Source of the DNA: Pelosinus baikalensis
GTDB lineage: Bacteria > Bacillota > Negativicutes > DSM-13327
Direction: 5' to 3'
Length of the DNA stretch: 64,000 nucleotides
Assembly (NCBI RefSeq): GCF_020819555.1
Contig: NZ_JAJHJB010000008.1
Location: 81,285 to 145,284 of the forward strand
The stretch's first letter is position 1. The number at the start of each line of letters is the position of its first letter. Below are positions 1 to 9,139 of this stretch, in pieces. The notes below the pieces were generated by a model that did no database searches, was not told the origin of the DNA, and saw only the letters and a program-made list of their open reading frames with translations. The position numbers and the translations under genes are program-made.

Positions 1-35
1 TAGCTTTTAGATTGGGCAATACTAACTATTTCCAT
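1..35 (-). CDS. 5' end of an unidentified gene, cut by the window edge
   Basis: On the minus strand an ATG at 35-33 is preceded by a good ribosome binding site (GGAGAGG, three bases before the ATG). The frame stays open to the window edge and begins MEIVSIAQSKS. The start resembles small putative motility proteins of the YjfB type, which often begin MDIA or MEIA, but eleven residues are too few to identify a family. The 340 bases between this start and the next gene at 379 are AT-rich and hold nothing else I can name. Confidence 0.4.
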   Translation of the reverse strand, partial: MEIVSIAQSKS

Positions 36-378
36 TTTCCTCTCCAATCATAACGTATAACATTTTTCACTAAATAAATCCAACTTCCTCGCAGTACTCT
101 ATCATCAATCCAACCCTTAAATAATTTAGTTCAGCCATTTAAAATTTAACTAGATTATACATTTTTTAACAAATTAGATCAATATTTATTCATGAGTTAT
201 GTCCTCTACATCCACAAATGAAAAATACTTACATCCGGTGTGGTCTATTTTGGTAAGAAAATTACCACTTATTAATATTTCCATATCATACCATCTATTA
301 TATAGTGACGACAATTCGTTTATATGATAAAATATTTATTATGTAAACTAGATGATACGATAGAAAGGATTTGGGATT

Positions 379-576
379 ATGCGTCCATTATGCAAAATTC
401 TGATGCTCCTGGCGGTTCCTGCAAGGTTAATGAAATCTCTCTATTCCAGGGATATTAGTGTTCGTCACAGCATTGAGGTTAAATCTGATGAAGCCGTGAA
501 TACATTTCAAGTATCACAGGTTTATAATGATGCTATCGAAGATATGAGAATTGAAACGACTATATTGGACTCATAA
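379..576 (+). CDS. small hypothetical protein (65 aa)
   Basis: A 65-residue open frame with a plausible ribosome binding site (GAAAGGAT, about ten bases upstream) and a strong rho-independent terminator immediately after its stop. No family is recognised. The N-terminal 20 residues are basic and hydrophobic (MRPLCKILMLLAVPARL), a possible membrane or export segment, and the rest is polar and acidic. The terminator could instead serve only the convergent SGNH hydrolase gene, so coding status rests on the start site and the terminator spacing alone. Confidence 0.35.
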   Translation: MRPLCKILMLLAVPARLMKSLYSRDISVRHSIEVKSDEAVNTFQVSQVYNDAIEDMRIETTILDS

Positions 577-581
577 TAAAA

Positions 582-618
582 GACAAGGAGTACCATCATC
601 AGTACTCCTTGTCCTTTT
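582..618. terminator. bidirectional rho-independent terminator
   Basis: A perfect 12-bp inverted repeat (582-593 with 602-613, eight-base loop) is followed by CTTTT on the plus strand and preceded by TTTTAT as read on the minus strand. It sits between the convergent small ORF at 379-576 and the SGNH hydrolase. Confidence 0.85.
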
Positions 619-632
619 CATTCCTTCAAAAT

Positions 633-1208
633 CTATCTGCCAATCAGAATCATTTTCATTTCCGTAAAAAATTCAACAGCCACACCAGCCATCACCTTGT
701 ATCCAGCTTCATTTGGATGTATACCATCCGAATGTAACCCTTCTTTTATCTTGCCGCTGCTCTCATCTACCATTGCCCCATAAAAATCAATGATCGCAAT
801 ATCATTCTCAGCAGCATATTGGCATATTCGCTCTCGATACTGCCCAATCAGGCTTTCTGCATCCACATCATTACAAGGAATGGGCAGACCAAAGATTGGA
901 GTTATTGTATTATCTACCGCCAGTTCTGCCATGGTTTGAAGATTATTTATCACTTCATCAACAGCTATCCCAGCATAAGCATCGTTAGTACCGCCCATAA
1001 TGATAACATGGGACAGCTTTTGACGTAATACATCCTTATAAAAGCGCTCCAGCATGCCATCGGTAGTATCACCATTGATTCCTTTATTCATATGCTCTAT
1101 GTTTAACTGCTTTGATGCCAGGTTAAACCAGGAACCTTCCGATGTGTAGGGAAAACCATAGGTTATGGAGTCACCAATGGCAACTATTTTACTCTCTATA
1201 TGTTCCAT
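633..1208 (-). CDS. SGNH/GDSL-family hydrolase
   Basis: A 191-residue protein of the GDSL-like lipase/acylhydrolase (TesA, lysophospholipase L1-like) family. Block I is visible at the N terminus (AIGDSITYG, nucleophile Ser near residue 14), block II Gly at NKGINGDT, block III as GGTNDA, and block V near the C terminus (DGIHPNEAGY, catalytic Asp and His). Length is normal for the family and no signal peptide is seen, so the enzyme is probably cytosolic. The substrate (acyl or acetyl ester) cannot be read from the sequence. It is transcribed alone, 127 bases downstream of the HAD phosphatase gene and ending at the shared terminator, so it could be a distal member of that operon. Confidence 0.85.
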   Translation of the reverse strand: MEHIESKIVAIGDSITYGFPYTSEGSWFNLASKQLNIEHMNKGINGDTTDGMLERFYKDVLRQKLSHVIIMGGTNDAYAGIAVDEVINNLQTMAELAVDNTITPIFGLPIPCNDVDAESLIGQYRERICQYAAENDIAIIDFYGAMVDESSGKIKEGLHSDGIHPNEAGYKVMAGVAVEFFTEMKMILIGR

Positions 1209-1335
1209 GTGATTTCATCCCATCCTATCTATGTTCGTTCATACTACTATATTTAACGAAACAAGATAATGTTCCTCTTTATCCGGCTAAGTAATTTACT
1301 ATTTCTCATAACTCTGAATAGTCTCTTAAAGATCT

Positions 1336-2172
1336 TTACAACAGTGTTGGCACAATACGATAAATAATATCATGGATTACATCATCATCATTACTTACAG
1401 TAAGCCTATCTGCAATCTTTTTTACATCTTCTTGAGCGTTGGCGGGTGCAACTCCACAATCAGCAAGCTGCAGCATTTCAATATCATTTTCAAAATCACC
1501 CACAGCAATAACTTTTTTTAAGCGGTATGCTTCCATATTCAGCAATTCACCAAGCATATTTCCTTTCGAAACATGCTTACCGACAATCTCTAAATAAGTA
1601 ACTGCAGAAAAAAACTGATTTGTTTTGTTTTCCAAATGAAATTCGGCTAATAAATTCCGACTAGCCAGTAAATGTTCATGGCTGTCACAAAGGATAATCT
1701 TAATCCATGATTCTTCCAAAATATCATCAATTTGGGCATAAACAAACTCCTGTTTCTCTCGTTTCATATGCTCATCAATATTGGCAGGATCAGTAACCAC
1801 ATAGAGTTGTTCTTCGGTAAAAACTTCAATGCACATTTGTGAAAATGATAGTATACAACATCTTAGGAAATCGCTTAAATGATTGCTTTTCATTTGCATT
1901 GTTTTTATAAAGCGCTGCTCTTGCCAGGAAAAAAGTGCCCCGCCATTATAAAGAATACAAGGTGCATTGATAATAAGATCTGTCATGTAAGGTACAACGT
2001 TTTTTTGCGTGCGTCCTGTTGCTATAGAAAAGTGTCCGCCTTGCTCTATAAAATAGGCAATGGCGTTCTTATTTTTTTCTGAAACCTTGTGTTCACTGTT
2101 GGCAAGAGTTCCATCCAAATCTGAAATAAGAATAAAATCCTGATATGATTTCAACTTTTTAGCTCCTTCCAT
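1336..2172 (-). CDS. HAD-superfamily phosphatase, Cof type
   Basis: A 278-residue haloacid-dehalogenase hydrolase of the Cof/YbhA type. Motif I is DLDGTL near residue 18, motif II is SIATGRT, and motif IV is GDFENDIEML, with a preceding GKHVSKGNML in which the Lys is motif III. Family members dephosphorylate sugar phosphates and other small phosphoesters in the cytosol. The start codon overlaps the stop of the upstream response-regulator gene by one base (TAATG), so the two are translationally coupled. Being last in an operon with an AfuA-type ABC importer and a YesMN-type two-component system, it probably dephosphorylates the imported compound; this is inference from context. Confidence 0.85.
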   Translation of the reverse strand: MEGAKKLKSYQDFILISDLDGTLANSEHKVSEKNKNAIAYFIEQGGHFSIATGRTQKNVVPYMTDLIINAPCILYNGGALFSWQEQRFIKTMQMKSNHLSDFLRCCILSFSQMCIEVFTEEQLYVVTDPANIDEHMKREKQEFVYAQIDDILEESWIKIILCDSHEHLLASRNLLAEFHLENKTNQFFSAVTYLEIVGKHVSKGNMLGELLNMEAYRLKKVIAVGDFENDIEMLQLADCGVAPANAQEDVKKIADRLTVSNDDDVIHDIIYRIVPTLL

Positions 2173-2978
2173 TATTTGCGAATAATACAGCCACTATGTT
2201 TAACAAATTCTGTAGGAGAGGTTTTGGTATATTTCTTAAATACCGCACAAAAATGCTTATAATCACTAAAGCCTGTCAAATTAGAAACTTCATATACCCG
2301 ATGAGTCCCTTTTTTTAATAGACCAATCGCCTTTTGAATACGATATCGTGTCAATAATTCTAAAAAAGTCTGTGATGTTGCTTCTTTAAACTTACGACTT
2401 AGATAACTGGCACTTACGTCTAATTCATCGGAAATCGAATCAATACTGATCTTCTCATGATAATGATCGCGAATTTTATAAAGCGCCTGTGCAACATAAC
2501 TATTTTTTAGGGTATCCCCATTTAGATATACATCCCAATCTACAAGTTTACCAATATCTCGTTTTTTGGTAAGTGCAATAATATTAGAATAAACCTTGGC
2601 TTCTTCCATACTTTCCTTGATTCTCTTGATTGTATTTTTAAGTTCATCTTCATCTACAGGTTTAAGCAAATAATCTGATACCTGCAGATATACCGACTTT
2701 CGCGCATAATCAAAATTGGCATAGCTTGTCAAAATGATACTTTTAAATGGTTTAATCTCCATACTTTTGGCCTTTTCCAACATTTCAATGCCATTCATGT
2801 GGGGCATAATGATATCTGCAATAACCAGATCGATTTCATATTGCTCTAACATAGCAAGTCCTTCTTTACCATTCTCTGCTGCGCCCACCACCATACAATC
2901 CATGCTCAGCCAGTCAATTGTGTAAACAAGTCCTCTGCGTATAATTTCTTCATCCTCGACAATCAATATCTTGAGCAT
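2172..2978 (-). CDS. two-component response regulator, YesN/AraC type
   Basis: A 268-residue regulator. An N-terminal receiver domain (residues 1-120) carries the acidic pair EDEE, the phospho-acceptor Asp in VIADIIMP and the Lys in LLKPVD. After a linker, an AraC-type DNA-binding domain (about 165-265) has two helix-turn-helix units, including SASYLSRKFKE and the second-helix signature GFSDYKHFCAVFKKYT. It lies 47 bases downstream of its cognate sensor kinase and overlaps the HAD gene by one base. The pair is likely to control the ABC transporter upstream in response to its substrate, as HptRS does for hexose phosphate in Staphylococcus; that comparison is from knowledge of the family. Confidence 0.9.
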   Translation of the reverse strand: MLKILIVEDEEIIRRGLVYTIDWLSMDCMVVGAAENGKEGLAMLEQYEIDLVIADIIMPHMNGIEMLEKAKSMEIKPFKSIILTSYANFDYARKSVYLQVSDYLLKPVDEDELKNTIKRIKESMEEAKVYSNIIALTKKRDIGKLVDWDVYLNGDTLKNSYVAQALYKIRDHYHEKISIDSISDELDVSASYLSRKFKEATSQTFLELLTRYRIQKAIGLLKKGTHRVYEVSNLTGFSDYKHFCAVFKKYTKTSPTEFVKHSGCIIRK

Positions 2979-3025
2979 ACGGATTTACCTCCTTTTATTT
3001 CAGCAAAAACAGCGGTGACCGTCAT

Positions 3026-4726
3026 CTATTGTTTTTTATGAATGGGCAAAACAATTCTTACAATAGTTCCTTCACAATAACTGCTGACAATGTCCAATCC
3101 AAAAGAATCACCATACATCAACTCAATTCGCCGATTGACATTATAAAGTCCTGAATGCTGTGAAACATTCGCAGGTGATATAAGCATAGCTCGAATCTCA
3201 CTAAGTGACTGTTCATCAATTGCAGTACCATTGTTAGTAATCGTAAGCGCAAGTGTATTCTCAATAATCTTTATATCAATTTCTACCAGCATATGCTGAC
3301 AATCGTGAAAACCATATTTTATTGCATTTTCGATAATAGGTTGAATCAGCAATTTAGGAACACTGCAATGATTCAGTTCTTCTGGTATATGAAGAATATA
3401 ATTCAGCCGATTACCAAATCGATATTTCTGAATATCGAGATAACTTTGGGTATATTCCATATCTTCCTGAATGGTTACCTCACTGCTGCTGGTACTAATG
3501 CTGTAGCGCAATATATTTGACAAGGCAATAATCATTTTACTGGCGGCAACAGGGTCTAATTTAATCATAAATTTGATATTTTCTAATGTATTAAATAAAA
3601 AATGAGGATTAAATTGTGACTCAAGCTGTTTAATTTCAGAAATAATCGTCGCTCGTGCCTTTTCATGGTTGGTTTGCATAAGCTCTTTGAGGCTGAAAAG
3701 CATTCGATTATAGGCTTCACCGATAATTTCAAATTCATTATTGGTATTGATATGAAGACGCATATCCAAATTCCCCTGTTTCACAGCCGAAAATGCTTCC
3801 ACAAGCTGATCTATCATTTTTGTCTTTTCTTCCACTTGCTTTTTTACACTGATAACGATGGACACGGATAATATTATTAATACTCCAATGAGAATCATCA
3901 CTGTGTTTACCAACTGACTGACGATACCACCGATAGAAGTAAACGCATACACCATTAATTCTCCGTCTAGGATTGCTTTTTTGCTGCTATAATACTTTGT
4001 ATCTGCAAAAGAAAAATAATCATTCGCATTTTGAAATTCAGGTTTCATTTTGTTCATAGCAGCACCAAAGAATTCATTCGTACAAATTGGCATATAGTCA
4101 TAACTATCCTTTACAACAATATGCACATCAGGATTAATCATCGCACTTAGAATTTGTGCGGCCGGCACAACAAAAAGAACATAGCCAGTGATCTGGCCCT
4201 CTTCCAGTATTGCTTTACCAATTATAAGATCCATCTGGGAGTCAAAGCGGTGAATTGAATTCGTAAAAGTAAAGATTGGTGCCATTGGTTCTCTCTTGAT
4301 TTGCCCTATAATACCCCAGTCTGCAATCCTTGCCAACTCGGCGAATTCCGGATCTTCTATTTGATTTGAAATTAGCCGATTCATCTGAGCATCAAAAATA
4401 TAAAAATCAGTGTGTACACCTATCATACTGGTATATTGATATAATTTTTCATACATTTTTGTCTTTGCAGTTTTGTTATCACGCAGCACGTTCATATCAC
4501 AAAGACCAGCAATGTCATTGGCGTTATCTAAATAATTAGAAATCATTGTACTCATCATATCACAAATAGCATTCAATCGATTGTGATTGCGTTCCAGCAC
4601 ATTGGTATTCCAATACGCAAAAGCAAGTATAAATACGATAATTGAAATAATAAAAATCGGGATTAGTGCATAAATGGTAAAAGTTCGCCGTAATTCATCC
4701 TTCAAGTGGTTCACTTTTCTACTCAT
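3026..4726 (-). CDS. sensor histidine kinase, YesM type
   Basis: A 566-residue membrane kinase. The N-terminal membrane segment is at about 18-40, a large extracytoplasmic sensor region follows (40-270), and the second segment is near 275-295 (ILIGVLIILSVSIVISV). A HAMP domain leads into the PF06580 His_kinase domain with the phospho-acceptor in SQFNPHFLFNTLENIK. The HATPase domain has the N box IIENAIKYG and a G box around QHSGLYNVNRRI. It sits between the ABC permease and the AraC-type regulator, all on the same strand with short spacers. The gene order suggests it senses the transported solute directly or via the binding protein; the ligand is unknown. Confidence 0.92.
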   Translation of the reverse strand: MSRKVNHLKDELRRTFTIYALIPIFIISIIVFILAFAYWNTNVLERNHNRLNAICDMMSTMISNYLDNANDIAGLCDMNVLRDNKTAKTKMYEKLYQYTSMIGVHTDFYIFDAQMNRLISNQIEDPEFAELARIADWGIIGQIKREPMAPIFTFTNSIHRFDSQMDLIIGKAILEEGQITGYVLFVVPAAQILSAMINPDVHIVVKDSYDYMPICTNEFFGAAMNKMKPEFQNANDYFSFADTKYYSSKKAILDGELMVYAFTSIGGIVSQLVNTVMILIGVLIILSVSIVISVKKQVEEKTKMIDQLVEAFSAVKQGNLDMRLHINTNNEFEIIGEAYNRMLFSLKELMQTNHEKARATIISEIKQLESQFNPHFLFNTLENIKFMIKLDPVAASKMIIALSNILRYSISTSSSEVTIQEDMEYTQSYLDIQKYRFGNRLNYILHIPEELNHCSVPKLLIQPIIENAIKYGFHDCQHMLVEIDIKIIENTLALTITNNGTAIDEQSLSEIRAMLISPANVSQHSGLYNVNRRIELMYGDSFGLDIVSSYCEGTIVRIVLPIHKKQ

Positions 4727-4781
4727 GTTTCACCTCGATTCTCTATATCAACTACGCTCATACAAGTGTTTACATTTTCTA

Positions 4782-6437
4782 TTATAAACTAATATCTTTG
4801 CTGCCGGAAACTTTAAAGAATAGAAGCAGCCCAATGACTGTAGTCAGCGTTAGAATGGTAGACAGTGCTGCTGCCGTACCATAACTTGCACGAATCACTT
4901 CTGTATAAATAGCCACGGACATTGTCTTCGTTCCGCCGGTATACAAGATGACTGATGAACTTAATTCATTAATACAGGTAATCCAACTTAAAATCGCCCC
5001 GGATAACACCCCTGGTATCATCATCACCGCAGTAATTTTGAAGAAAGTCTTTAATGGTGATGCACCAAGACTAATGGATGCTTCCTCCACACTTGGACTG
5101 ATTTGATACAAAATGGCTGAGCTTGAACGCAAGGTATAGGGCAGGCGCCTAATGACCAGAGAAACAATAATAATCGTTGCTGTTCCTGATAAGATGAGGG
5201 GATCCTCATTAAATGCCAAAAGCAAAGTGATACCCAGTACCGATCCAGGAATAATATAAGGAAACATGGTAAGAGTATCAATAATATCAGTAAGCCAGCT
5301 CTTTCGTCGTGTCGTAATGTAAGCAACAAGCATACCGAAGAAAACAATCAGCAAAATGGCAACAAAGGAATAAACATAGGTATTAGTAATTGCTAAAGCC
5401 AGATTGTCAAAAACGATACGATAACTATCCAGAGAAAATCCCGATACAAATATTTGACCCTTTGTTTTTAGAAAAGAAGTGTATATCACTGTAACTTGTG
5501 GGATGACGGATACCAATACCAGCCCATAAATAGCGATATGCATAACTGCATTCTTTAGTCCTGACAATCCTTTCGCCTGCATAGGCCTAAGGGAACTCAT
5601 GGTAAAGGATTTCCTATTTACCACGTATTTTTGCAATAAGAAAATCGTTGTTGTAAGAATAACCATTAAGGTTGCCATGGCTGCGGCAAAATTGGCTTGC
5701 CCACCCACTTCATTAATAAACTCGGAATAAATCATAACTGGCATAACGTTAAAACCTTCCCCAATGAGCATGGGTGTGCCAAAATCAGCTAATGCATTCA
5801 TAAAAACCATCAAAGCACCCGCAAGCAGTGTGGGCATCACCAACGGCATAATCACCGTTACTACCTTTTTTATGCCGCTGCAGCCGAGGCTTTCTGCCGC
5901 CTCAATGAGGGATGCATCAATCTTTTTCAGCGCCCCGGATACATACAAATAAATAAAGGGATACAGCTTTAACGTAAGTACTAAGAGTATGCCGCTAAAA
6001 CCATAAATAGACGGCCATTCCATCTGGAATAAGTCAGAAAGAAACTGCGTTATTATACCGCTTCGTCCGCCTAACAATACCCAAGAGTAAGCGCCGATAA
6101 AGGGAGGTGATAACATGGAGATAATCACAAGTACCTCAACTGCCCCCTTGCCTTTCACCTTAAATGCCGTCATGAAATAGGCTAATGCCGTACCAATTAT
6201 GATGGATAGAACGGTTACACAAGTAGTAACCCACATGCTATTGATCAACGATTGATAGTAGTATTTTCTACTGAAAAACTTACTGAAATTTTCCATTGTA
6301 AAAGCCCCTGTAGCCGGATCCAGGAAACTACTGATAAATAATGAAAATAAGGGATACATCAAAAACAGTCCAAATACAGCAACAGATGAGATGGTAACGA
6401 ATGTCCAAAAATTCCAGGTAAACAGCTTCTTATTCAT
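4782..6437 (-). CDS. ABC transporter permease, fused double domain (FbpB/AfuB type)
   Basis: A 551-residue permease with about twelve membrane helices made of two tandem BPD_transp_1 domains. Each has an EAA loop: the first near EAAESLGCSGIKKVVTVIMP and the second near EEASISLGASPLKTFFKI. This arrangement is typical of the Fe3+/AfuB/PhnU-V importer group in COG1178. The start overlaps the end of the ATPase gene by eight bases, so both subunits are coupled. The group is usually annotated as iron(III) uptake, but characterised members also import sugar phosphates (AfuABC) and 2-aminoethylphosphonate. The linked phosphatase and YesMN-type sensor favour a phosphorylated organic substrate here. 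Confidence 0.9.
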   Translation of the reverse strand: MNKKLFTWNFWTFVTISSVAVFGLFLMYPLFSLFISSFLDPATGAFTMENFSKFFSRKYYYQSLINSMWVTTCVTVLSIIIGTALAYFMTAFKVKGKGAVEVLVIISMLSPPFIGAYSWVLLGGRSGIITQFLSDLFQMEWPSIYGFSGILLVLTLKLYPFIYLYVSGALKKIDASLIEAAESLGCSGIKKVVTVIMPLVMPTLLAGALMVFMNALADFGTPMLIGEGFNVMPVMIYSEFINEVGGQANFAAAMATLMVILTTTIFLLQKYVVNRKSFTMSSLRPMQAKGLSGLKNAVMHIAIYGLVLVSVIPQVTVIYTSFLKTKGQIFVSGFSLDSYRIVFDNLALAITNTYVYSFVAILLIVFFGMLVAYITTRRKSWLTDIIDTLTMFPYIIPGSVLGITLLLAFNEDPLILSGTATIIIVSLVIRRLPYTLRSSSAILYQISPSVEEASISLGASPLKTFFKITAVMMIPGVLSGAILSWITCINELSSSVILYTGGTKTMSVAIYTEVIRASYGTAAALSTILTLTTVIGLLLFFKVSGSKDISL

Positions 6438-7545
6438 ACTGCTTCACATCCCTAATTAAATTCATCCTTTGGTCCGCAGTAAAAATATTGATTTTTGCTT
6501 TGTTAGGCCGAAGAATAATTGTCTCACCAATTTCGAACACTTTTTCTGCATGGCCTAAGTCTTGTGAAAATTCAGTTGCAGATTGATTTTTCATCACCAT
6601 ACCAGAAGCAAAAGCAAGTGTATAATTTACATATTTACCAAGAAAAACTCGGTTATGAATTGTGCATTCTATACCATCTTCTTGTACTGAAAATTCTTCT
6701 GGTCTAACAGAAATAATAACCTCTTGCCCATCTGTTACTGCACCAAGATTATCCATTTCCAGCTGATAACCGTCCTGAAACAAAACAAAAGCCTTATGAT
6801 CTTCGACTTTTATTTTGCCGACAAATAGATTAGAATGGCCGATGAAAGTAGAAACAAATACATTATAAGGCCTTGTATAAATGGACTGCGGTTTTCCAAT
6901 CTGCTCAATTACGCCTGTTTGCATAATTGCAATTCTATCGGAAATAGCCAAAGCTTCCTCCTGGTCATGAGTTACATAAACAGTGGTAATTCCTACTTGA
7001 TTTTGTACTTCACGAATGGCACTGCGCATTTCTACGCGAAGTTTTGCGTCTAAATTAGAAAGGGGTTCATCCATAAGGAGTACATTGGGATGGATCACAA
7101 TGGCTCTTGCTAAAGCAACCCGCTGCTGCTGCCCCCCAGAAAGTCGTTCCGGTAAGCGATCTTGATATTCTTCAATTTTTACTGCTTTTAAAATAGCATC
7201 CACTTTGGTTTTAATCTCTGCCTTGTTGAATCGGCGCAGCTTTAGACCATATTCTATATTTTCCCGTACTGTTAAATGAGGAAATATGGCATAACTTTGA
7301 AATACCATACCAATATTACGTTTATGAGTCGGAATCTCATTGATCACCAAATCATCAAATTTGATTTCTCCCCCCTCAATACTATTGAATCCTGCAATCA
7401 TTCTTAGTAAAGTTGTTTTACCACATCCTGAAGGTCCTAATAACGTAAAAAACTCACCATTTTTAATATGGGCTGATAAATTGGGGATAATCGTTACTTG
7501 ATCGTATCTTTTGATTACATGGTCAATATGAATTGCAACACTCAT
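6430..7545 (-). CDS. ABC transporter ATP-binding protein (PotA/FbpC type)
   Basis: A 371-residue ATPase. Walker A is GPSGCGKTT near residue 37, the Q loop follows in VFQSYAIFPH, the signature is LSGGQQQRVALARA, Walker B is VLLMDEPLSNLD, and the H-loop histidine lies in YVTHDQEEA. A C-terminal TOBE-like regulatory domain (about 240-371) is present. Length is usual for the MalK/PotA/FbpC group. It lies between the binding protein (93 bases upstream, with a hairpin in between) and the fused permease (eight-base overlap). A homodimer would power one fused permease polypeptide. Confidence 0.93.
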   Translation of the reverse strand: MSVAIHIDHVIKRYDQVTIIPNLSAHIKNGEFFTLLGPSGCGKTTLLRMIAGFNSIEGGEIKFDDLVINEIPTHKRNIGMVFQSYAIFPHLTVRENIEYGLKLRRFNKAEIKTKVDAILKAVKIEEYQDRLPERLSGGQQQRVALARAIVIHPNVLLMDEPLSNLDAKLRVEMRSAIREVQNQVGITTVYVTHDQEEALAISDRIAIMQTGVIEQIGKPQSIYTRPYNVFVSTFIGHSNLFVGKIKVEDHKAFVLFQDGYQLEMDNLGAVTDGQEVIISVRPEEFSVQEDGIECTIHNRVFLGKYVNYTLAFASGMVMKNQSATEFSQDLGHAEKVFEIGETIILRPNKAKINIFTADQRMNLIRDVKQYE

Positions 7546-7588
7546 AGATAAAACCTCCGTTTAAAACTTCGGGCATTTTTATAGAATG

Positions 7589-7620
7589 ACAGCCCACAAC
7601 AAATAACTTGTGTGGGCTGT
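7589..7620 (-). promoter_or_regulatory. intercistronic hairpin after the binding-protein gene
   Basis: An inverted repeat (arms about 7589-7602 and 7609-7620, GC-rich core CAGCCCACA/TGTGGGCTG) lies between the binding-protein stop and the ATPase start. No U-run follows on the coding strand. Such hairpins commonly protect the binding-protein mRNA so that it is made in excess over the membrane parts; that role is inferred. Confidence 0.6.
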
Positions 7621-7638
7621 ATAACAACCATGATGGGA

Positions 7639-8697
7639 TCAATTAACGCTGGTAAATATATCTTTAAAATTATCTAGCCATTGCCTTTGATTGGCTACAA
7701 CCACTTTTTCATCATCATTGATAATGTTGATTTTTGACTTTTCAATCAAACCTTTTGGCGGTTCGACGTCATCACGGACAGAACGTCTGTGTAATTGTTG
7801 TACAATAATAGTCTGGGCATCTTTACTGGTGATAAAATCAATAAATTTCTTTGCATTTGTCATATTTTTCGCATTTTTTATGACGTAAACACCATCTGGC
7901 TTAGAAATAACCCCTTCTTTCATATAAACCAATTTTACGGGAGCGCCATCAGCAACGTATTTTGCACCGCCTTCTTCGAAAGTACAACCTACAGCGTATT
8001 CACCATCAGCCACTCCTTTATAAACAGCTGAAGAACCACTAAGCAGCTTACCATCTAGATTTGCACAGAGTGCTTTTACATAATCCCAGCCTTTTTCCGG
8101 ATCACCTTTGCCCATCGCGTAGAGCATGTTGATTAAATGTTCATAAGAAGAAGAAGACTTTGATGGATCAGAAAAGGCAATTTTGCCTTTTAATTTTGGA
8201 TTTAATAAGTCTTCATAACCTTCCATTTTCATATCGCCAATTAAATTTGTATTGACCATAATTACACTTGGAATATCGGTAAATCGAGTCAAAGAACCTT
8301 CTGTATTCTTAAACGCCTGCTGAATCTTATCTTCATTCGCTGAAGTGTAATTTTCAAATAAATTGGCTTTCGGCTTCATCGTACCAAGTGATCCGCCCCA
8401 GAAAATATCACCCAGCGGATTTGCTTTTTCGGATTCCACCCGCTTTAGCAATTCACCGCTGCCAGCCGCGACAACCTCTACTTTTATACCACTTTGTTTT
8501 TCAAATTCACTTACTAATGGATTGATAAAAGTCAACGGATGAGGACAATAAATAACCAATTTGTCTGTTTTTTCTGTCGTGGCTTTCGTATTTCCACCAC
8601 CACAGCCGACAAGGAGTAAAGAGGGAAAAAGTAAAATGAGCATCAAAGACATAAGCTTTATCATTAATTTTCCTCCATTCAAGTGTTCTCTAACCAA
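7639..8697 (-). CDS. extracellular solute-binding lipoprotein, AfuA/PhnS group
   Basis: A 352-residue binding protein with a lipoprotein signal peptide (hydrophobic MLILLFPSLLLVGC; the Cys near residue 32 is the lipidation site). The mature part begins with the family block YCPHPLTFINPLVSEF and has GDIFWGGSLG, typical of COG1840. Ferric-binding members use paired tyrosines in the C-lobe. At the corresponding stretch (SAVYKGVADGEYAVG) there is no adjacent Tyr-Tyr, which argues against Fe3+. It is the first gene of the transporter operon and is probably the substrate detector for import and for the YesMN-like pair. The start could be a few codons downstream (MIKLMSL), which would give a more standard signal peptide. 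Confidence 0.88.
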   Translation of the reverse strand: MVREHLNGGKLMIKLMSLMLILLFPSLLLVGCGGGNTKATTEKTDKLVIYCPHPLTFINPLVSEFEKQSGIKVEVVAAGSGELLKRVESEKANPLGDIFWGGSLGTMKPKANLFENYTSANEDKIQQAFKNTEGSLTRFTDIPSVIMVNTNLIGDMKMEGYEDLLNPKLKGKIAFSDPSKSSSSYEHLINMLYAMGKGDPEKGWDYVKALCANLDGKLLSGSSAVYKGVADGEYAVGCTFEEGGAKYVADGAPVKLVYMKEGVISKPDGVYVIKNAKNMTNAKKFIDFITSKDAQTIIVQQLHRRSVRDDVEPPKGLIEKSKINIINDDEKVVVANQRQWLDNFKDIFTSVN

Positions 8698-8792
8698 ATT
8701 ATATATAAACCATTTCTGCTGAACAATCCCAGAATTATCTATAACTATCAGAATTAATGAACTTTTACTTTAAACAGAAAGGATGTATTTTT

Positions 8793-8951
8793 ATGGTTAA
8801 CGATGCGACTCTTTCTATCGCCAGCAGGGAAATCGAAGGCTACAAAGGAAAAGGAACTGGTTTCATTGTGAAAGGAACCACCCGTTTTATAAAATCGGGT
8901 GAGGATTTCGAGTCCATGAAAGAAAAATTTCATGGATTCGTGCAGTATTAG
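8793..8951 (+). CDS. small hypothetical protein (52 aa)
   Basis: The ATG at 8793 follows a good ribosome binding site (AGAAAGGA, nine bases upstream); a longer frame from 8757 has no such site. The product is polar, mixed-charge and glycine-rich in the middle (GYKGKGTGF), with no membrane segment and no family I recognise. The gene diverges from the binding-protein gene. Its last 35 bases contain an inverted repeat (GTCCATGAAA with TTTCATGGAT, 8911-8938), so the mRNA end is structured. It could alternatively be a small RNA. Confidence 0.5.
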   Translation: MVNDATLSIASREIEGYKGKGTGFIVKGTTRFIKSGEDFESMKEKFHGFVQY

Positions 8952-9059
8952 AAATCACAGTAACTTCTGCAAAACAAATGCTTTAAAATCTCAAGCCACC
9001 GATTAAACATCATAAAAGGTGCTTGCCATCATCAAGTAATACTGCGTTCACTAAAAAAA

Positions 9060-9120
9060 CAGCCTGCTATAGATTAGGCCTTAGTCAATCGCTGACTAAG
9101 GCCTAATCTATAGCAGGCTG
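9060..9120 (-). terminator. long hairpin terminator of the eut operon
   Basis: A nearly perfect inverted repeat of about 28 bp with a five-base loop, followed on the minus strand by GTTTTTTTAG. It lies 20 bases after the eutC stop and closes the eut operon. Confidence 0.9.
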
Positions 9121-9139
9121 TTTAATATTGCCTTTCTAT

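Noticed and set aside
9060..9120. Long perfect inverted repeat as a transposon end
   Set aside because: Position after eutC and the U-run on the minus strand make it an operon terminator.
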